A program made the position numbers and the translations under genes. This document shows, one piece after another, positions 26,254-34,416 of a stretch of 64,000 nucleotides of DNA (positions are counted from its first letter, which is position 1; each line of letters starts with the position of its first letter). The notes below the pieces were generated by a model. It was not told where the DNA came from. It was given only the letters and a program-made list of their open reading frames with translations, and did not search any database. The DNA is from Azoarcus sp. Aa7 (GTDB lineage: Bacteria; Pseudomonadota; Gammaproteobacteria; Burkholderiales; Rhodocyclaceae): the NCBI RefSeq assembly GCF_014822185.1, contig NZ_QVLR01000019.1:62001-126000 (forward strand), given 5' to 3'.

Positions 26254-26433
26254 GTGGATATCAACGATCTCCGGTCCTTGGTCACCGTGCTCGGTCTGGC
26301 CTGTTTCGTCGCCATCTGCATATGGGCATACAGCAGGAGCGCACGGGCAGGCTTCGAGGAGGCGGCGCGACTTCCCTTCACCGATGATGATGCGCCGGCC
26401 CTCTCCGGGGGACGGCACAGCAAGGAAGGATAA
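26254..26433 (+). CDS. ccoQ: cbb3-type cytochrome c oxidase subunit CcoQ
   Basis: Small 59-aa single-helix subunit starting at GTG 26254 (MDINDLRSLVTVL), with AAGGAG upstream. The helix VTVLGLACFVAICIWAYS and the tail EEAARLPFTDDD match CcoQ/FixQ, which stabilises the oxidase. It sits between ccoO and ccoP, two bases before the latter. The open frame extends upstream inside ccoO, but only this part is the gene. Confidence 0.93.
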   Translation: MDINDLRSLVTVLGLACFVAICIWAYSRSARAGFEEAARLPFTDDDAPALSGGRHSKEG

Positions 26434-26435
26434 AA

Positions 26436-27341
26436 ATGGCTGACTTTATTAGCGGCTTCTGGAACGCGTACGTGATGGGCCTGGTGGGCCTGAGCCTGCT
26501 GTTCTGTCTGTTCGTGCTCATGTCGAACAACAAGCGGGAAACCGGGCCGGTCGAGCTCCACGGCCACGTGTGGGACGAGAACCTCGCCGAGTACAACAAC
26601 CCGCTGCCGCGCTGGTGGTTATACCTCTTCTGGATCACGCTGATCTTCGCGGTGGTGTATCTGGTGATGTATCCGGGCTTCGGCAATACGAAGGGTGCGC
26701 TGGGCTGGAGTGCCGTCGGTCAGTACGAGACCGAAATGCGGGTGGCCGAAGAGCGTTACGCCCCGATCTTTGCCAAGTACCAGGGCATGGACGTCGCCGC
26801 GGTCGCGATCGACGAAGAGGCGCGCGGTGCTGGCAAGCGCCTGTTCGTGACCTACTGCGCCCAATGCCACGGCGCGGACGCCCGCGGTGCGAAGGGCTTC
26901 CCGAACCTGACCGACAAGGCGTGGAACTGGGGTGGCGAGGCCGAGACGATCAAGACCACGATCACCGGCGGGCGCATGGGCATGATGCCGCCGTTCGGGC
27001 CGGTGCTGGGGCCTGAGGGGGTCAAGGACGTGGTGAACTACGTGCGTTCGCTGTCGGGGTTCGCCCATGATTCGCTGCGCGCCCAGCGCGGGGTGGAGCT
27101 GTTCCAGCAGAACTGCGTCGCCTGTCACGGCCCCGAGGCGAAGGGAACCCAGGCGATGGGCGCTCCGAACCTGACGGACGGCGACTGGTTGTACGGTTCG
27201 ACCGAAGCGGTCATGACTGAGACGGTGCAAAACGGTCGTACCAACCGCATGCCCGGATTCGGGGAGTTCCTCGGCGAGGCCAAGGTCCATCTGCTGGCGT
27301 CGTATGTGTATGGCCTCTCGAACCAACCGGCCGCCAAGTAA
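26436..27341 (+). CDS. ccoP: cbb3-type cytochrome c oxidase subunit III CcoP
   Basis: Diheme membrane cytochrome c (301 aa). Two N-terminal helices (about 8-30 and 60-80) with the family motif HVWDENLAEYNNPLPRWW between them. Heme motifs CAQCH at 141-145 and CVACH at 227-231. Accepts electrons from soluble cytochrome c. Ribosome-binding site AAGGA before ATG 26436. Last structural gene of the oxidase. Confidence 0.98.
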   Translation: MADFISGFWNAYVMGLVGLSLLFCLFVLMSNNKRETGPVELHGHVWDENLAEYNNPLPRWWLYLFWITLIFAVVYLVMYPGFGNTKGALGWSAVGQYETEMRVAEERYAPIFAKYQGMDVAAVAIDEEARGAGKRLFVTYCAQCHGADARGAKGFPNLTDKAWNWGGEAETIKTTITGGRMGMMPPFGPVLGPEGVKDVVNYVRSLSGFAHDSLRAQRGVELFQQNCVACHGPEAKGTQAMGAPNLTDGDWLYGSTEAVMTETVQNGRTNRMPGFGEFLGEAKVHLLASYVYGLSNQPAAK

Positions 27342-27376
27342 GTCGAAAATCTGAATTGGCTGTACTGCTGCTGAGT

Positions 27377-27396
27377 CCCCGGGGTTCGCCCCGGGG
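27377..27396 (+). other. GC-rich hairpin between ccoP and ccoG
   Basis: CCCCGGGG-TTCG-CCCCGGGG, an eight-pair stem with a tetraloop, not followed by a T-run on either strand. Its position after ccoNOQP suggests an mRNA-stabilising or processing element that separates oxidase subunits from assembly genes. Function is inference. Confidence 0.5.
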
Positions 27397-27438
27397 AAAA
27401 TTCTTGCCAGTAAATCAGAAGATACGGATATAGCGATA

Positions 27439-28869
27439 ATGAGCGATCCGGTACGGGTGCGCGTGGTCCAGAAATCGCAGCGTCGGGAAGAGCAAGGCGA
27501 TGAGCTGTATGCGGCCAGGCAGAAGATTCATGTCCGGTCGGTGAAGGGCGTCTTTGCAAACTGGCGTTGGGGCCTCGTCTGGCTGACCCAGATACTCTAT
27601 TACGGCCTGCCGTGGCTGACCTGGAACGACCGTCAGGCGGTACTGTTCCACCTAACCGAACGCAAGTTCTACGTGTTCGGCTGGGTCTTCTGGCCGCAGG
27701 ACGTGTTCTATCTGGCGATCCTGCTCATCATCTCCGCCTACGCCCTGTTCTTCTTCACCGCGATCGCCGGTCGTCTGTGGTGCGGATACGCCTGTCCGCA
27801 AACGGTCTACACCGAAATCTTCATGTGGATCGAAGAGAAGATCGAGGGCGACCACAACAAGCGCCGCAAGCTCGAGGCTGCGCCTATGGATGCGCGGAAG
27901 TTCGGTCTGAGCACGGCCAAGTTCTCGGCGTGGGGGTTGTTTTCGCTGTGGACCGGTTTCACGCTCGTCGCCTATTTCACTCCGGTCGAGGAGCTACTGC
28001 AGTCCGCCGCGACGTTCGGCTTCGGGCCGTGGGAGATCTTCTGGATCCTGTTCTACGGCGGCTTCACCTATCTGTTCGCGGGCGTGTTGCGCGAGCAGGT
28101 GTGCAAGTACATGTGCCCCTATGCGCGTTTCCAGAGTGTCATGTTCGATCCGGATACTCTGGTCGTGACTTATGACGAGGAGCGGGGCGAGCCGCGCGGA
28201 GCCCGTCGCAAGGGCGTGGCGCCGCGCAGCGTCGGAGTGGGGGATTGCATCGACTGTGGCATCTGTGTGCAGGTGTGCCCCACGGGTATCGACATCCGCA
28301 AGGGACTCCAGTACGAGTGCATCGGATGCGGTGCCTGCATCGACGGTTGCGATCAGGTGATGGACAAGATGGGTTATCCGCGCGGGCTGATCCGTTATTC
28401 GACCGAGAACGCGCTGCGCCGTCATTGGGGCCGGAGCGAGATCGTGCAGCACGTGCTGCGCCCGCGCACGCTGATATACGGCGGCGTTCTGGTCCTCATC
28501 CTGCTGGCGACGGTGTGGAGCCTGGCAACGCGGTCGGACCTGCGCGTGGACGTGATCCGCGATCGCGCAACGCTGGCGCGCGAAGTCGCGGGCGGGTTGA
28601 TCGAGAACGTCTATCAGCTGCGCATCATGAACATGCAGGAAGTCACGCGCCCGGTCGTCGTGCGCGTGTCCGGTCTCGAGGGAATCCGCCTGGAAGGGGC
28701 GCAGCAGTTCGAGATCAAGCCGGCGATGACCGAGTCGGTGACGGTGCAGGTACAGGTTCCGCCCGAGGCGGCGACGCCCGGCAGCCACGCGATCGTTTTC
28801 GAGATCGGCGTTCCGGGCGACTCCGGTGTTGCCGTCCGCGAACGCACGACTTTCCTTCTTCCGCGCTAA
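27439..28869 (+). CDS. ccoG: cytochrome c oxidase accessory protein CcoG (RdxA/FixG)
   Basis: 476-aa polyferredoxin with about five membrane helices; proposed to reduce Cu(II) for cbb3 assembly. Motifs in order: CGYACPQTVYTEIFMWIE, LREQVCKYMCPYARFQSVM, then two [4Fe-4S] binding runs CIDCGICVQVCPTGID and CIGCGACIDGC, and a C-terminal immunoglobulin-like periplasmic domain. No strong ribosome-binding site. Directly upstream of ccoH, as in other cco clusters. Confidence 0.96.
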   Translation: MSDPVRVRVVQKSQRREEQGDELYAARQKIHVRSVKGVFANWRWGLVWLTQILYYGLPWLTWNDRQAVLFHLTERKFYVFGWVFWPQDVFYLAILLIISAYALFFFTAIAGRLWCGYACPQTVYTEIFMWIEEKIEGDHNKRRKLEAAPMDARKFGLSTAKFSAWGLFSLWTGFTLVAYFTPVEELLQSAATFGFGPWEIFWILFYGGFTYLFAGVLREQVCKYMCPYARFQSVMFDPDTLVVTYDEERGEPRGARRKGVAPRSVGVGDCIDCGICVQVCPTGIDIRKGLQYECIGCGACIDGCDQVMDKMGYPRGLIRYSTENALRRHWGRSEIVQHVLRPRTLIYGGVLVLILLATVWSLATRSDLRVDVIRDRATLAREVAGGLIENVYQLRIMNMQEVTRPVVVRVSGLEGIRLEGAQQFEIKPAMTESVTVQVQVPPEAATPGSHAIVFEIGVPGDSGVAVRERTTFLLPR

Positions 28870-28883
28870 TCAGGAGCAAACGC

Positions 28884-29396
28884 ATGCGCAGTGCAAACAT
28901 GCACAAAACCTTGGAACCGTGGTACCGGCAGGGCTGGCCCTGGTTCCTGATCGCCATTCCTGCAGTAGCCGTGGTCGCAGGGATGGTTACCTTGTGGCTT
29001 GCCGTGAGCACGTGGGACGGTCTGGTCGTAGACGACTATTACCAAGAGGGAAAGGCGATCGAAAAGACGATCGCACGCTCGCAGAGGGCCGCTGAACTGG
29101 GATTGCTGGCCGACGTCAGGTTGCGTGCGGAGGAGGTGACGCTCGATCTTTCTTCCACGGCCAACGCTACGCTACCGCCTACCGTGGTGTTGACGATTTC
29201 CCATCCGACGCGCGGGGGAATGGATCAAGTGGTCGTGCTGAAACGCCGTGACGGCGTGTTTGCGGCACCGCTTGCGCCGCTGTCCGCCGGACGGTGGCTG
29301 CTGCAGGTGGAGGACGAATCGCGCAGCTGGCGCATGAACGGGTCGGCGAACATTCCCGCCGATTCCGTGATCCGCATCGTTCCCGCCAAGTCCTGA
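28884..29396 (+). CDS. ccoH: FixH/CcoH family protein
   Basis: 170-aa protein with one N-terminal membrane helix (WFLIAIPAVAVVAGMVTLWLAV) preceded by EPWYRQGWPW, and YYQEGKAIEKTIARS after it, all FixH signatures. CcoH is an assembly factor that contacts CcoN. The longer open frame upstream is a shadow of ccoG; ATG 28884 has AGGAG upstream and starts 14 bases after the ccoG stop. Confidence 0.92.
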   Translation: MRSANMHKTLEPWYRQGWPWFLIAIPAVAVVAGMVTLWLAVSTWDGLVVDDYYQEGKAIEKTIARSQRAAELGLLADVRLRAEEVTLDLSSTANATLPPTVVLTISHPTRGGMDQVVVLKRRDGVFAAPLAPLSAGRWLLQVEDESRSWRMNGSANIPADSVIRIVPAKS

Positions 29397-29419
29397 TCGC
29401 CGCAACGCAGGGGGATGCA

Positions 29420-29656
29420 ATGCTGAAATGGATTCAGGTGCTTTGGCCGTCCTTTCTGGTGGCCGGTCTTGCCGAGGCGGTCTTCTTCACGGTGATCGAT
29501 CCGCAGGAGCTCTATCTCTTCGGCGAACCCGTGCATTACTCGCTCACGGCCACATACTCGATCGGCTTCTTCGGTTTCTGGCTGGTGGGCGCAGCGTCCA
29601 GTCTGCTGACGCTGTTCTTTCAGCGCAGCGCCGCGGAGATCAACCGGAAGGCGTAA
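29420..29656 (+). CDS. small two-helix membrane protein after ccoH
   Basis: 78-aa protein with two predicted membrane helices (about 6-27 and 45-67) and a polar loop VIDPQELYLFGEPVHYS. GGGG lies just before ATG 29420. I do not recognise a named family. Its place 23 bases after ccoH and before a convergent gene suggests it belongs to the cco assembly operon, where it could be an extra assembly or stability factor. Function unknown. Confidence 0.7.
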   Translation: MLKWIQVLWPSFLVAGLAEAVFFTVIDPQELYLFGEPVHYSLTATYSIGFFGFWLVGAASSLLTLFFQRSAAEINRKA

Positions 29657-29719
29657 TATCGGCATCGGGCGGCGGTTCCTCGCTGCCCGATGCGCATGGA
29701 GCAAGCGATCGGCCGCGGG

Positions 29720-30163
29720 TCAGCGGTAAACGAGTACGGGGGTCTTGCTGTGGGTGAGAACCTTCTGCGTCTCGCTGCCCAGGAGCAGGCCGGCGATGCC
29801 GCGGCGCCCGTGTGACGCCATGAAGATCAGGTCGCAGCCGTGGCGTTCGGCGGCGTCGATGACTGCTTCGTAAGGCACCTCGTTGACGATCGTGTCGGTG
29901 TCGGAGGCGACGCCTGCCGCGTCCGCCGCGCTTTTCGCTGCGTCGAGGATGCGTTTCGCCTCGTCGGCAGCTGCTTTGCTGAACTGTTCCGGCGTGGTGG
30001 GATCGATCAGCGCCCCTTCCCCGTATATCGGCATGGGAAAGTCGGGCTGTGCGTAGAAGAACGTGATGCGCGCACCGGCGTCCTTCGCGAAGGACACGGC
30101 ACGGGCCACGGTGCTCTCGGATAGCGGAGAGCCATCGGTGGGGACCAGTATGTGCTTGAACAT
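29720..30163 (-). CDS. universal stress protein (UspA family)
   Basis: 147-aa single-domain Usp. N-terminal MFKHILVPTDGS, and the ATP-binding motif near the end, GSHGRRG-like: ASHGRRGIAGLLLGSETQKV, followed by TKTPVLVY-type VLVYR. Start at 30163 (GGGAG upstream) rather than the frame start 30187. The promoter has a perfect TATAAT and an upstream FNR box at the class I distance, so induction at low oxygen is expected, as for Anr-controlled Usp proteins of Pseudomonas. Confidence 0.94.
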   Translation of the reverse strand: MFKHILVPTDGSPLSESTVARAVSFAKDAGARITFFYAQPDFPMPIYGEGALIDPTTPEQFSKAAADEAKRILDAAKSAADAAGVASDTDTIVNEVPYEAVIDAAERHGCDLIFMASHGRRGIAGLLLGSETQKVLTHSKTPVLVYR

Positions 30164-30190
30164 CGTGCATCTCCCAATGTTTTGCAAGGA

Positions 30191-30260
30191 CAGGTCGATT
30201 ATAGCCAGCCCGCTTGTGCGAAAGCGACGGTAACGATGTCTGGCTGTTGATTCCCGTCAA
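30191..30260 (-). promoter_or_regulatory. FNR class I promoter of the usp gene; box shared with the divergent MBL gene
   Basis: On the minus strand TATAAT occupies 30203-30198, giving a start near 30191. FNR box TTGAT-TCCC-GTCAA lies at 30247-30260, centred about 62 bases upstream (class I). On the plus strand the same box is about 42-44 bases before a possible start near 30295-30297 (weak -10 around 30285-30290) for the MBL gene, a class II distance. Confidence 0.7.
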
Positions 30261-30308
30261 GCTTCGTCGCTATCGCGTCACTCAGTCAATAGTCATGTCG
30301 GAGGTCGC

Positions 30309-31718
30309 ATGGAACTGACATTTTTCGGCGCCGCCGGGGAAGTTACAGGCTCGTGTGCGCGTCTGCACTACGACGGCGGCGCGTTTCTCGTGGACTGCGG
30401 CCTGTTCCAAGGCGGACGGGACGCGGATCGGAAGAATTTGCAGGCACTCGATTTCGACCTGCGCGGAATCGATTTCGTGCTCCTGACGCATGCCCATCTG
30501 GATCACTCCGGCCTCGTCCCGCGGCTGGTATCGCTTGGTTACAAGGGAAAGATCTACGCCACGGCGGCGACCGTGGACCTCTTGGGCGTGATGCTGCTCG
30601 ATTCGGCGCACATCATGGAAAAGGAGGCGGAGTGGATCAACCGGGGCAAGCGTCAGCGGAATGTGCGTCGCGGCTACGAGGCGGGGCCGCTGTATACGGT
30701 CAACCAGGCGCGCGCGAGCCTGGCGAGCCTGCGCAAGGTGTCGTACGGCGAAGAGCTCCATCCGCACCCGGGCGTTCGCTGCCGCTTCCATGACGCCGGA
30801 CACATCCTCGGGTCGGCGGTGATCGAGCTCGACATCGAATCGGGTGGCGCTGTGCGCAAGGTGGTGTTCAGCGGCGATCTCGGGCAGCCGACCCGACCGG
30901 TGCTCCGCGACCCCACCCCCGTGCCTGAGGCCGACTTCCTCGTTGTCGAGTCGACCTACGGCAATCGCGCTCACCGCGCGATGGCCGAAACCGAGAGGGA
31001 GCTGATCGCCATCCTGCGGGATACGCTGGAGCGCAGGAAGGGCAATGTCATCATTCCCGCGTTCGCGGTCGGCCGCACGCAGGAGATGCTGTTCGTGCTC
31101 GCGAACCTTGTGCGCCAGGGTAGGGTGGATGCGCTCGATGTCGTCGTCGACTCGCCCATGGCGTCAGCGGTAACCGAACTCACGCTGCGCTACGACGAAC
31201 TCTGGGACGACGAGACGCGCGAACTGCTGCAGTGGATTCGCGCGCACGGCGAGCGCATGCGCCTGAGATTCGTGCAGGATGTGGAAGAGTCGAAGGCGCT
31301 GAACAACGAACGTTCGGGGCTGGTGATCATCTCGGCCAGCGGCATGTGCGAGGCCGGCCGCATCAAGCATCACCTGCGCTACAACATCGACCGCAGCGAG
31401 TGCAGCGTCGTGATCTGCGGTTTCCAGGCGGCCGGTACGTTGGGCCGGCGCCTGGTCGACGGTGCCCGCGCGGTCACGCTGTTCGGCGTGCGGGTGCCGG
31501 TGCGGGCGGCGATCCACACGATAGGCGGCCTGTCCGCCCATGCCGACCAGCCGGCCTTGTTGGCATGGCTGTCGAATTTCGTGCGGCCGCCGCGGCATAC
31601 GTTTGTCGTGCATGGCGAGCAGGAAGCCGCAGCGGCACTGGCAGATGCGGTCGATGAGCGGCTGGGCTGGCCGCATGTCACGGTTCCGGTTGCGGGGCAC
31701 TGTTATAGTTTGACTTGA
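30309..31718 (+). CDS. MBL-fold beta-CASP RNA-metabolising hydrolase
   Basis: 469-aa metallo-beta-lactamase fold protein of the RNase/CPSF73-like (beta-CASP) type. Zinc motif THAHLDHSG at residues 60-68, HDAGHILGSA and SGDLG for further ligands, beta-CASP insert with PAFAVGRTQE, a SGMCEAGR motif, and GGLSAHAD plus VHGE at the C-terminus (RMMBL). Predicted exo/endonuclease acting on RNA. GGAGG ribosome-binding site. Expression probably FNR-linked through the shared box; 29 bases before phaC. Confidence 0.93.
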   Translation: MELTFFGAAGEVTGSCARLHYDGGAFLVDCGLFQGGRDADRKNLQALDFDLRGIDFVLLTHAHLDHSGLVPRLVSLGYKGKIYATAATVDLLGVMLLDSAHIMEKEAEWINRGKRQRNVRRGYEAGPLYTVNQARASLASLRKVSYGEELHPHPGVRCRFHDAGHILGSAVIELDIESGGAVRKVVFSGDLGQPTRPVLRDPTPVPEADFLVVESTYGNRAHRAMAETERELIAILRDTLERRKGNVIIPAFAVGRTQEMLFVLANLVRQGRVDALDVVVDSPMASAVTELTLRYDELWDDETRELLQWIRAHGERMRLRFVQDVEESKALNNERSGLVIISASGMCEAGRIKHHLRYNIDRSECSVVICGFQAAGTLGRRLVDGARAVTLFGVRVPVRAAIHTIGGLSAHADQPALLAWLSNFVRPPRHTFVVHGEQEAAAALADAVDERLGWPHVTVPVAGHCYSLT

Positions 31719-31747
31719 GTGTCATCGCGAGTGCAGGAGCGTCGCCT

Positions 31748-33499
31748 ATGAAGAACGGAACGACAACCAGGAAGCACGCTGCGGGCGACCCTCCGCGGTC
31801 CGTGCGGCGGGCGCTGAGAGAGATCCACGACAGCGTCGAAGGAAGTCTCGATCCGCTCGGGATGGCTGCCCCCATTGTGCATGCGCAACTCGCATGGCTT
31901 TCCCATCCCCAGGAGCTTGCGGAGCGCATGGTGGAGCTTTCGAGCGACCTGTGGCGCCTGCAATGGCATTCCACCTGTCGCGCGATGGGGCTGGTCAGTA
32001 AGGATCCGGTCGTTCCCAATGCCGATGATGCGCGCTTTTCGGATCCCGTGTGGACCGATTCGGCGACGTGGGATCTGACGAAGGAGTGGTACCTCGCATT
32101 CACGCACCACATGCAGGACATGCTCTTCGACACGCCGGGACTCTCGAGCAAGGAGCGCCGCCGTGCCGCGTTCTGGTGGCGGAAGTGGCTTAACGCTGTT
32201 GCGCCGACCAATTTCCTCTGGACGAACCCGGTCGCCATCCGCAAGGCCATCGAGACGAAGGGTGAGAGTCTCGCCAGTGGCGTGCGGAACATGCTCGCCG
32301 ACCTCGAGGCGGGCGAGATCCGCCTGAGCAGTCCGGGCGATTTCAAGGTGGGGGTGACACTCGGCACCACCGAGGGGGCGGTCGTCTTCCGCAACCGTCT
32401 GCTCGAGGTGATCCACTACGCGCCGACGCAGCCCAAGGTGCACGCGGAACCGGTCGTGATCGTCACGCCGTGGATCAACAAGTTCTACATCCTCGACCTC
32501 ACGCCGAAGAAGAGCATGGTCCGCTACCTGCTGGATCAGGGCCTGGATGTGTTCATCACGAGCTGGAAGAACCCCGATCCGTCGATGCGCGACGTCACCT
32601 TCGACAGCTATCTGGAGGACGGCGTCCACGCCATCGTCGAGACGGCACGCCGCTTCACCGGTGCGCCGAAGGTGCATGCGGTCGGGTACTGCATCGGCGG
32701 CACCGCCCTGGCGATGTACATGGCATGGGCGAACCGCCGCTTCGGCGCGGATGAGGTGCCGGTGGCGGACTGGACCCTGTTCACTACTCTGGTCGACTTC
32801 CATCGTCCGGGCGACATCGAGGTGTTCATCGATGGGGCGAGCGTCCGCTTCCTGTCGGAGAACATGGCCCGCAAGGGCTTCCTCGAAGGCAAGGAAATGG
32901 CTTCCGCCTTCCGTCTGCTCCGCTCCAACAGCCTGATCTGGCACTACGTCGTGCACGGCTGGCTGTATGGCGAGGCCCCTGCACCCTTCGACGTGCTGTA
33001 CTGGAACATGGACGCCACGCGCATGCCCTATGCGATGCATTCGTGGTACCTGCGCGAACTCTATCTCGAGAATCGCCTGATCGAGGTGGATGGGCTGACG
33101 ATATCCGGCCAGCCCATCGATCTTTCGCGCATCGTTCAGCCGCTGTATGCCGTCGCAGCCGAAGACGATCACATCGCGCCATGGGAGCAGGCGTATCGCA
33201 TCAACAATCTCGTCACCGGTCCGCGTCGTTTCGTGCTGTCGAGCTCGGGCCACATCCTCGGCATCGTCAATCCTCCGGTGAATCCGCCGAAGCGCAAGTA
33301 TTGGGCGGCGGCGGCGCGCCGCACGGACAAGGCCGACGACTGGCGCAAGCACGCGGAAGAGCATGACGGCAGCTGGTGGAACGACTGGATGGCTTGGCTC
33401 AAGCCGCGTTGCGGCACGCTCGTCGAGGCCCGCCCGGCGGCGTCCGCGGCATTTCCCGAATTGGCGAGGGCGCCCGGCCAGTACGTCCTCGAACGCTGA
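31748..33499 (+). CDS. phaC: class I poly(3-hydroxyalkanoate) synthase
   Basis: 583-aa PHA polymerase with lipase-box-like GYCIGG (residues 313-318; catalytic Cys315) and the rest of the triad in AAEDDHIAPW (Asp) and SSSGHILGIVNPP (His). N-terminal PhaC_N region with WKWF-like FWWRKWLNAV. Polymerises 3-hydroxyacyl-CoA to storage polyester at the granule surface. ATG 31748 has GGAG nine bases upstream; the frame opens at 31715. No phaA, phaB, phaR or phasin gene is adjacent; it follows the MBL gene by 29 bases. Confidence 0.95.
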   Translation: MKNGTTTRKHAAGDPPRSVRRALREIHDSVEGSLDPLGMAAPIVHAQLAWLSHPQELAERMVELSSDLWRLQWHSTCRAMGLVSKDPVVPNADDARFSDPVWTDSATWDLTKEWYLAFTHHMQDMLFDTPGLSSKERRRAAFWWRKWLNAVAPTNFLWTNPVAIRKAIETKGESLASGVRNMLADLEAGEIRLSSPGDFKVGVTLGTTEGAVVFRNRLLEVIHYAPTQPKVHAEPVVIVTPWINKFYILDLTPKKSMVRYLLDQGLDVFITSWKNPDPSMRDVTFDSYLEDGVHAIVETARRFTGAPKVHAVGYCIGGTALAMYMAWANRRFGADEVPVADWTLFTTLVDFHRPGDIEVFIDGASVRFLSENMARKGFLEGKEMASAFRLLRSNSLIWHYVVHGWLYGEAPAPFDVLYWNMDATRMPYAMHSWYLRELYLENRLIEVDGLTISGQPIDLSRIVQPLYAVAAEDDHIAPWEQAYRINNLVTGPRRFVLSSSGHILGIVNPPVNPPKRKYWAAAARRTDKADDWRKHAEEHDGSWWNDWMAWLKPRCGTLVEARPAASAAFPELARAPGQYVLER

Positions 33500-33554
33500 T
33501 CGGCCCTCCGGTCAGCGGCTGGATCCGGCGGTGGATCGGGCCGGCGCCGCCCGA

Positions 33555-33568
33555 TTGACGCCTGTCAA
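33555..33568. promoter_or_regulatory. FNR/Dnr-like palindrome between convergent genes
   Basis: TTGAC-GCCT-GTCAA, a symmetric FNR-type site, 55 bases after phaC and 58 bases before the end of the Dnr-like gene. Both neighbours end here, so it is not an ordinary gene promoter; it could drive an RNA antisense to the regulator or be chance. Confidence 0.35.
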
Positions 33569-33626
33569 GGTCACCCGGGGCCGGCGCACCGAGAATCTCT
33601 CGGCAAGACCCGCCAACGGGTGCCGG

Positions 33627-34313
33627 TCAGCCCTGATGGCGGGCCAGGCGGGCGGGGTTCAGCAGGGAGATGTGCTTACCGTGTACCGTGATGAGTCCGG
33701 CGTCGGACAGGTCGTGAAAGATGCGCGACAGCGTTTCGGGCGTCAGATTGAGCCGCGAGGCGATGACCTGCTTGCTGGTCGGCAAGGCGATGTCGCAGGC
33801 GCCGTCGCTTTCGCTGTCGACCTGCTGCAGCAGGTAGCCGATCACGCGCTGCATGCTCGACCGCAGCGAGTAGGTCTCGACGTCCTGGATCATGCCGTGC
33901 AGGCGGATCGCCATGCCGGCGAGGAGTTTGCGCGCGAATCCCGGATCCTGGTCGATGAGCTCGGACACCACCGCCTGGCCGATGTGCAGCAGCTGTGTCG
34001 ACGTGAGGGCTTCGGCGAAAACCGGGTAGGGACGGTTGAGGAACATTACGGCCTCGCCGAAGGTGTGCATCGGGCTGATGATCTCGACTACCTTTTCGTT
34101 GCCCTGCGCCGACGAGACCGCGAGCTTCATCTGACCCGAGACGACGTAGTAGAAGCCATGCACGGGAGCGCCGCGCTGGAACAGGATTTCGCCCTTGTCG
34201 AGGTGGCGTTCGCGGGTGAAGCGGGCAACACGGTCGATCTCCTCTGCAGTCAGTTCGCTGAAGAAAGAAACCTGGCGCAGTGCAGTGGGAATATCGACTG
34301 GACGGTTGGGCAT
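33627..34313 (-). CDS. Crp/Fnr-family regulator, Dnr-like (nitric oxide response)
   Basis: 228-aa Crp/Fnr protein without the N-terminal cysteine cluster of Fnr, so not an [4Fe-4S] oxygen sensor. The effector domain segment PVHGFYYVVSGQMKLA and FGEAVMFLNRP resembles Pseudomonas Dnr, a heme-dependent NO sensor. HTH: TSKQVIASRLNLTPETLSRIFHDL. Start at 34313 has GGAG upstream. Divergent from nnrS, which supports control of the NO response. Assignment as Dnr is by resemblance and context. Confidence 0.85.
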   Translation of the reverse strand: MPNRPVDIPTALRQVSFFSELTAEEIDRVARFTRERHLDKGEILFQRGAPVHGFYYVVSGQMKLAVSSAQGNEKVVEIISPMHTFGEAVMFLNRPYPVFAEALTSTQLLHIGQAVVSELIDQDPGFARKLLAGMAIRLHGMIQDVETYSLRSSMQRVIGYLLQQVDSESDGACDIALPTSKQVIASRLNLTPETLSRIFHDLSDAGLITVHGKHISLLNPARLARHQG

Positions 34314-34416
34314 CTCGGACTCCGTGGAGAAACCCGTGCATTTTAACCCGCAACCCGACACGGGCCGCGATCCGGCGTCCCGCAGACTGTCTCCGCTGGG
34401 GGCGACAGGAGCCAAG

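Noticed and set aside
31703-33364. Minus-strand open frame (553 aa) opposite phaC
   Set aside because: No recognisable motif and complete overlap with a clear PHA synthase.
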